Source: Prostheceraeus crozeri
Taxonomy: Eukaryota > Platyhelminthes > Polycladida > Euryleptidae
DNA: 64,000 nt
NCBI GenBank assembly: GCA_907163375.1
Contig: CAJQUW010012890.1
Coordinates: forward strand, 62,001 to 126,000
Direction of reading: 5' to 3'
The position numbers and the translations under genes are program-made. Of the stretch, positions 58,510 through 64,000 are shown piece by piece. Under the pieces are notes generated by a model. It had not been told where the DNA came from. It saw only the letters and a program-made list of their open reading frames with translations, and searched no databases. Numbering within the stretch: the first letter of the stretch is position 1; each line of letters starts with the position of its first letter.

Positions 58510-60540
58510 GTCATATTACCCTTCTTGAGCACAAAATATCTTCAGGAAGTGTGGTGAAATGACAAAGTGCAATGTAAAAAGTCGTGCCACAATGGTTTAT
58601 TTCAATTTCACTTAGGAGGACTAAGATTTCATCTTGCAAATCAGAGAAATCTTCAACTGAATTTACTTGTCCTAAACAAAATAATCACCAACCGCTAAGT
58701 TGAGGGCATGTGTGAATTCTGGTTTGTTTACTGATTTTGAATGCAGTCATACAAGGTACTGAGTTTGCAATATACGGAATATCGGTTTCGTACGTCTTGA
58801 AAATCTACCATGGCTGCCATAATGCATGACTTACGCACTGAAGAGTCCTTGGTTATTCATTTTTTCATAAGATTAGTTGGAAAATCAAGTGCAGAAGACG
58901 GTAATTATTTTATATGCCTTATTAATTTCGGCCTCCTCTTAGGCCATCATCAGAAGATCTTCTCAGTAGAGCTTGTCAGTAAAGTTGTTAGTCTCATCTA
59001 GGCAACAGGTGAAAGAAGATCAACTGTATTCGCATGAAGTTCCTCAGAGTGATGATGACATCCATATTTTCCACTAGACTCCGACTGAAAATCTACCAAC
59101 CCAGTAATAGGTGGTTTGAATGTCTTAAATAATTTTCGTCCGTATACAGCGATAAAAATTGTGTGCTCAGCCGTGTTCAGCAAATTGTGAAAACGATCTT
59201 GCGAATAATTCATCCAAGATGCCGGTCGCCTGCAAACAGATATATGGGATAGCAGAACGTTAGAAAATTCGAACCCCGCACGCAAGCGATCGGGAGGCAG
59301 ATAGACACTAAATTAAGAGACCATCGCTTTACCCCTTCTGATGGGTTCCTGTTCAGTGGATATAAGGCGAATTGACTGAGTGAAACAAAAGTTTCAGTTG
59401 ATAAGAGTTGAAATCCAAGTGAGCTGGGCTACCTGCACGTTGTCATATAATGAAAATAGAATATCGATATCGTATAAACCTGAAAAACGTTCTTACTGAC
59501 ATCTCCATTTTAATCGGAGAGCGAAAATAGTTCTAAGGGCTGTCAATCACTCAAAACTTCTACTGTGATTAAAGGTGGGACCTGTAAACTACGACAGTAC
59601 CAGGGGTCGCAATACGGCACCATTTTTGCAAAACCGGTACTTCGGTATTCCAGCAATGACAAAACCGGTATTATCGGTATCACCGGTTATTAAATGAAAG
59701 CACGAAAGTTATTTATGATATATCTTTCATCGAGCAAATTTTGTTGAAGGTAGCGAATGCACTAGGCATATGAATACGCTATGTAAATAGCAGTCACAGT
59801 TGTCAATAACAAAGATTTTCTTCTTCCTAGCAAAAATTTCTGCGAATGAGCCTGTTTAGAAGTTATTCTCGTTTTCCTTCTACGCGGGCGTGCATCCTCT
59901 TATTTTATTGTTTGTTAAGGTTAGATCCATTGTTTGATTGAGGCTTTTGTTAATTTCACCATCATTGTTTTCCTCGTATGTTCATCGGGTCTCATTGTTT
60001 ACCGCCTTAGTATTACATAATAATGAATGAAATGTTTACTGCCATCGAGCCAAAGAATTGAACGTCGTGCACCTGTGAATAGACACATGATTGTAAACAA
60101 CAATGCACAACTGGAAAGACGAATGGCTATTATTGGACGAGTGCCGGAAACAAATTGTGTCGAATCGAAAAGCGAATGTACAGGTTGGCCCAGATATAGT
60201 GAATCTCTCACTCATCAATGAACATGAATTGAGCATCATTGAACTCATCATTGTCACTCTCTCTCTCTCTCTCGCTTTCGATCCTGCAATGAATTTGTTA
60301 CGATTGATCGATGACTCATTGAAATTTGAATGTTAATTGCTTGATTGTACAGTTGTTGGACAACATAAAATGAGTCGATCAGGGTTACTTCCTACGTTTG
60401 TTGCATTGTTACATCTTTCGTTCTTTCAAGCAAGACTGGTATCAAATATACTTGATTCTCATAGAAAATGGCAAAATGTTTTAGAGCTTACAGAGAAATA
60501 AATAACTCAAGATAAGTCAAGATGTATTTTTTGAGAACAA
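58510..60540. other. Intergenic stretch with an orphan hAT-like end
   Basis: CAGGGGTCGCAATACGGC at about 59602, followed by repeated ACCGGTA/CGGTATT motifs to 59695, looks like a hAT left end. Similar ACCGGTTTT and TACCGGCATT motifs recur at 61490-61535, but no matching terminus was found. A (CT)n run lies near 60257-60272. No gene recognised. Confidence 0.4.
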
Positions 60541-60547
60541 GTGGGAT

Positions 60548-60658
60548 CACAGAATTAGATTCATCTGCGCGCGCTTCAGTAGCAGATAAATTCCGATAAT
60601 TATTCCGATAATAAAGCAGATAATTCCGAAGCAGATAAACAAAATATTTAATTCTGTG
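60548..60658 (-). mobile_element. MITE family CACAGAATTA, 111 bp miniature, with perfect TSD
   Basis: The ends are CACAGAATTA and TTAATTCTGTG. Flanking octamers AGTGGGAT are identical (60540-60547 and 60659-60666). The left 30 bp matches the inverted right end of the long copies (CGCGCGC core) and the right 30 bp matches their left end (GCAGATAAACAAAATATTTAA), so it is an internal deletion form. The middle contains reiterated GATAATTCCG words. Confidence 0.9.
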
Positions 60659-60666
60659 AGTGGGAT

Positions 60667-62640
60667 ATCTTCACCTTTAAAATGACACATACTACATTAT
60701 GTTTCTTCTACTTGAAGCTACGCGCTTTTAGAACTAGTAAGCTACATCTGAGCCACCCTGTGCAAAAAAGTGAGATGCAAGATAGACTTGCGAATTCAAT
60801 AACTGGACTGAAACTGGTGTTACAGATCATCATTGTGACTTGCGATATCTATCACACTTCGAATAAAAATAATTTGTTTCTTTGTTCCCATGATTCTTAT
60901 TTTAGGACTAAAATAGACCTTAATATTTGTAACTGAACCACAAAACATATGGTGATTTGTCTGGCAGACGGTTGGGAAACCAATAGTGGAAAACACTCTC
61001 CGATTCCACTGAAATCGATGGAATGTTGAGAAGACAATCGTAGATAAGTCGAAGATGAAATCCGAGGAAAGTACTCTCTTCTGTTGATGAAACTTCACTT
61101 GATATATAGCTGGACTGAAATCAGTACCATTATCTTCCGTGCAAATTCTGACATCAATTTTTATGCAACAATTCTGACATTGTTCTTCTCAGATTTTCAT
61201 TGTTATCATCGCTTTCGATGATATCTTCATCTTCTCTGTTTCTTCAGAAGATTGACGATCGAATTTAAAAATTATTGGCGATTCAATCTCTTCAGTTTTC
61301 GAAACAGCATGTCTTCACAACAGTTCTCTTTTCGACCATGGATTAAAGGTTGCGACATAACTTATTGATTTGTGCAGTGATCTTGAAGTATTCTCGGTTC
61401 GATAATATTTTGCATTTCCATAGCATTATTTGTTCAACAAATTTAAACAAGAGAAACACAGAAGTAATTATAGCGACATTTGGAAATCGCAAAACCGGTT
61501 TTCGAATTTCTGAAAAATAGAAAATACCGGCATTTCTGTCGAAATAATCAAGAATTTTCAACTTAATGGAAACTTTTGTGATTGGTCAAAAGGGACACTG
61601 ATTATGTACTCGGCAACCTCCAGCTTCACAATCCTCTCAATAACCCCTCCCTCCAACAAACCCCAGTTATTGAACTAGCCAGCAGCTGTTAAAATTGCAA
61701 ATCGTCTTTTCATGTACTTTTTTCTTTCTTGCTTGAGCTGATTTTGATTCATTCTGGGCTGAAGAAGAATACTCGAAACGTTCCGACACTCCGTGTGTAT
61801 TCTCTAATTCTCTATACCCATTAGGCCGTTAGGCAGACTGAATTAAGTTTAATTGAAATTATACCTTTTTCTTCTTCCTGGTATAATACTCTCTGTTACC
61901 TTGAAAATTGGTGTGAACATAGTTATGAAATTCCTGCATTTGTAAAATCAGAAATCTAACTTCGAAGTGAAAATTGAAAATCGAAATCTACACATACATA
62001 ATATCGCATGAGCTTCAATGCTACTGATAAGATTCTTGTTAGCAACATGATATATAGAAATATTCCCCTGTAGAGTAAAAGCACATAAAAGAAACAGCAG
62101 CCTAACGTAAGGAACTTTCGAAACCGTTCGAGAAACCGAACAGAAACTGCTACGAGAAACCGTTTAATCACAGAAAATACTCCATATACTGTAGAGTGCT
62201 TTCCTTCAATAGCATGATTCTTCGTCTACTATTCTAGCATAAGCCAAAGTTTTAAGGCGCAACTTTTTTGCTCCTTTTTTGTGGATCGCCTAACACTATT
62301 GCAATATGAATAGTTAACCGCTAGGATGGACTGATCATCGTGAATTCTCTGACCTCTTTTTGCTTTTATTTCATTGGGATATGATTGGGAAGTAGGTTTT
62401 TAACAAATAATTTTACTAGATATATTTGCAGTTGGGAATAATATACTCAAATTTGAGTTTTGCGGAAAATACTCAAACTGTAAATTAGACTATTGTAGCA
62501 GACGTTTCGATGGCTGATCTCCCGTGCAGAAACTAAGCCGTATGCTAGACAGGTAGACAAAGAGTCTTCTTTTTTAAGGAAAACACTGAATGTGAAGTAT
62601 TTCATGTGATTAATTGGTTTCTCACAAAGGTTTCTGCAAA
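60667..62640. other. Intergenic stretch, nothing recognised
   Basis: Short motif-free frames on both strands (for example 92 codons, minus, 60820-61098). Apart from the CCGG motifs noted at 61490-61535, nothing recognisable. Confidence 0.45.
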
Positions 62641-62694
62641 AGTTTCGAAAGTTCCTCACGTGCAGCCTAGGGAATTTTGGACACAAGCAATAGC

Positions 62695-63060
62695 AACTTC
62701 CATCCTCTTCGTTATCGTATTGGAGGCTATCTCAGAAGACTTCTGCCGTGATTGTCCATGGGAACTGTTTTGCGCTGACGATTTGGTCATTATCGACCAC
62801 TCGTTCGAATCTTTGAAGCTTCGTTTCAACAGCTAGAAAACAAACCTAGAGCGTAAAATTTCTCATCAGCAAGGCCGATCACACGACACAACAAATGGGT
62901 AAGGCCAGGCATTCTTGTGGTGCTTGTAGACAGGGAGCTGGTAGGAACTCAATTCTGTGTTCACATTGCAACTTTTGGATCCACCTTTACACCATTCGTG
63001 CTGACCCCAACTTCAAATGCAGCAGATGTGAAGGTGTCTTACAGGGTGTATGACACAATC
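62695..63060 (+). mobile_element. LINE polymerase and zinc-knuckle relic
   Basis: The plus strand reads LFVIVLEAISEDFCRDCPWE and then LFCADDLVIIDHSFESLKLRF, with a CADD variant of the catalytic YADD at 62771-62782. After a break it continues as CNFWIHLY and RADPNFKCSRCEG, resembling the C-x-x-W-H-x-x-C ... F-x-C-x-x-C knuckle of the same LINE group. Frames are broken. This is a fourth LINE lineage in the window. Confidence 0.7.
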
Positions 63061-64000
63061 AGTTCAAGAATTTCCCCTGCTTTTTCCAAGTTTTCTAGAC
63101 AAATGTACATAATATGCCTAAGTCATATCAGTCATAGATCTAATATTTATGCTATAGTATCAAGATCGGATTATCCTGTCCATTCGGTTTTGCCTAAACA
63201 TAGCGCAGAGGTCTTCAAGGCTTCATGCTGTGTCCCTTACTCTACAGCTCATTACATCACATGAATGGCTCAGTCGTTGGGCGTACATTTTGTTATTTTT
63301 TCATTTATCATCAGTGATTGGCTGCATCGTGAATGTCACGAATTCGGACATGAATGTAAGATTTTGTATTGCTGAGAATACAGCCCGGCAATGTTATGCT
63401 CAATAGACCCTTGAAGTCGCACATACGCACACATAAGGCTAATAACGCCAACTATTATCAGTCAGCGTAATCTAGGTTAGCTAAAAGCTTAGTATAATAA
63501 TGTACAGCGTACGTCAGAAATGGGTAGAAAATATTTCTTGGCTCAGAGAAAGCTCATAATAGAGGTAAACTAAAATAGAGAGCCTAAAATAGAGGTAAAT
63601 GTCTTAAGATCTCAACAATGTCTAGTCTGTCGTAATGGAGAGATTGTCTTAATAGAGAGAAAATGCGGTATTTGTGTTTATTACAGGAAAAACTTAATTT
63701 TCACTTTTGCTTGGACATTTAAGAGCCTGTGTGCTTGCGTGAGATGGTGAAATCGGTGAAAGGAGCCCGATAACAAACATGAACAATCAGTAGGCGTTCA
63801 GGACGTCGTGATTTTTGAGCAAGCATCCACGTACCATCTTAATGAGAAAAAATCGATAGACATCTTCGACAGTACATGTATATACAATGTGGTGCCCAAA
63901 ATGGCATTTTCAGTATAATTTGTGTCTCATATTCTTTAGGTTTTCTACAGTTCTGCTGTGGTTTCTGCACTTACACATTCTCTTCTACATAACCACGGAA
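63061..64000. other. Intergenic stretch, nothing recognised
   Basis: No coding frame with a recognisable motif, RNA gene or repeat pair was seen. AATAGAGAG/AATAGAGGTAAA words recur at 63560-63660. Confidence 0.45.

Noticed and set aside
58181-58532. Protein with nine-residue repeats
   Set aside because: Both open frames result from a 27 bp tandem repeat, whose period is a multiple of three; nothing outside the array supports a gene.
60027-60336. Overlapping 64-77 codon frames on both strands as genes
   Set aside because: They overlap in several frames and lack recognised motifs or splice sites; likely chance.
1-64000. CRISPR arrays, bacterial operons or rRNA genes
   Set aside because: No regularly spaced identical repeats with unique spacers, no ribosome-binding-site-led gene strings and no rRNA-like stretches; the content is eukaryotic.

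Overview
This window looks like nuclear DNA from an animal, most likely an invertebrate. It is AT-rich and gene-poor, exons are flanked by GT-AG splice sites, and the repeats are typical of animals: Penelope elements with GIY-YIG endonuclease, several LINE lineages, tRNA-headed SINEs, hAT-like MITEs and a pogo/Tigger relic. The one gene I can name is a full-length mitochondrial methionyl-tRNA formyltransferase (MTFMT). The species cannot be named from the sequence.

Layout. 1-5200: decayed EnSpm/CACTA (tnp2-type) transposase next to a CACTA-like terminus, then unassigned DNA. 5.2-7.4 kb: LINE relics and MTFMT on the minus strand. 7.7-15 kb: MITEs, a doubtful hAT-like element and SINEs. 16.7-21.3 kb: a foldback element holding a tRNA-like sequence, an orphan acidic terminal exon (minus), paired SINEs and a 1.67 kb palindrome. 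22.9-27 kb: one minus-strand LINE broken by two insertions, a Penelope element and a fragment with an RNase H motif. 28.7-37.1 kb: LINE relics of several lineages, an 862 bp hAT-like MITE and a GC-rich LINE tail. 39-40 kb: second foldback copy. 42-45.3 kb: a Penelope element with a 5'-truncated inverted copy head to head. 46-49.5 kb: SINE, hairpin, two MITEs with target-site duplications and a second orphan exon (minus). 50-64 kb: SINE, pogo/Tigger deletion derivative, hAT-like MITE, two tandem arrays, a 111 bp miniature MITE and a LINE relic.

How it fits together. The window is mostly a transposon graveyard around MTFMT and probably one large minus-strand host gene. Its exons at 49.4 kb and 17.9 kb have compatible phases and both encode acidic peptide, so the sequence between may be one roughly 31 kb intron filled with mobile elements. 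That link is inference. The best-supported structural observations are the Penelope inverted array with a 14 bp flanking direct repeat, the nested LINE insertions, and a MITE family whose three copies each carry 8 bp target-site duplications.
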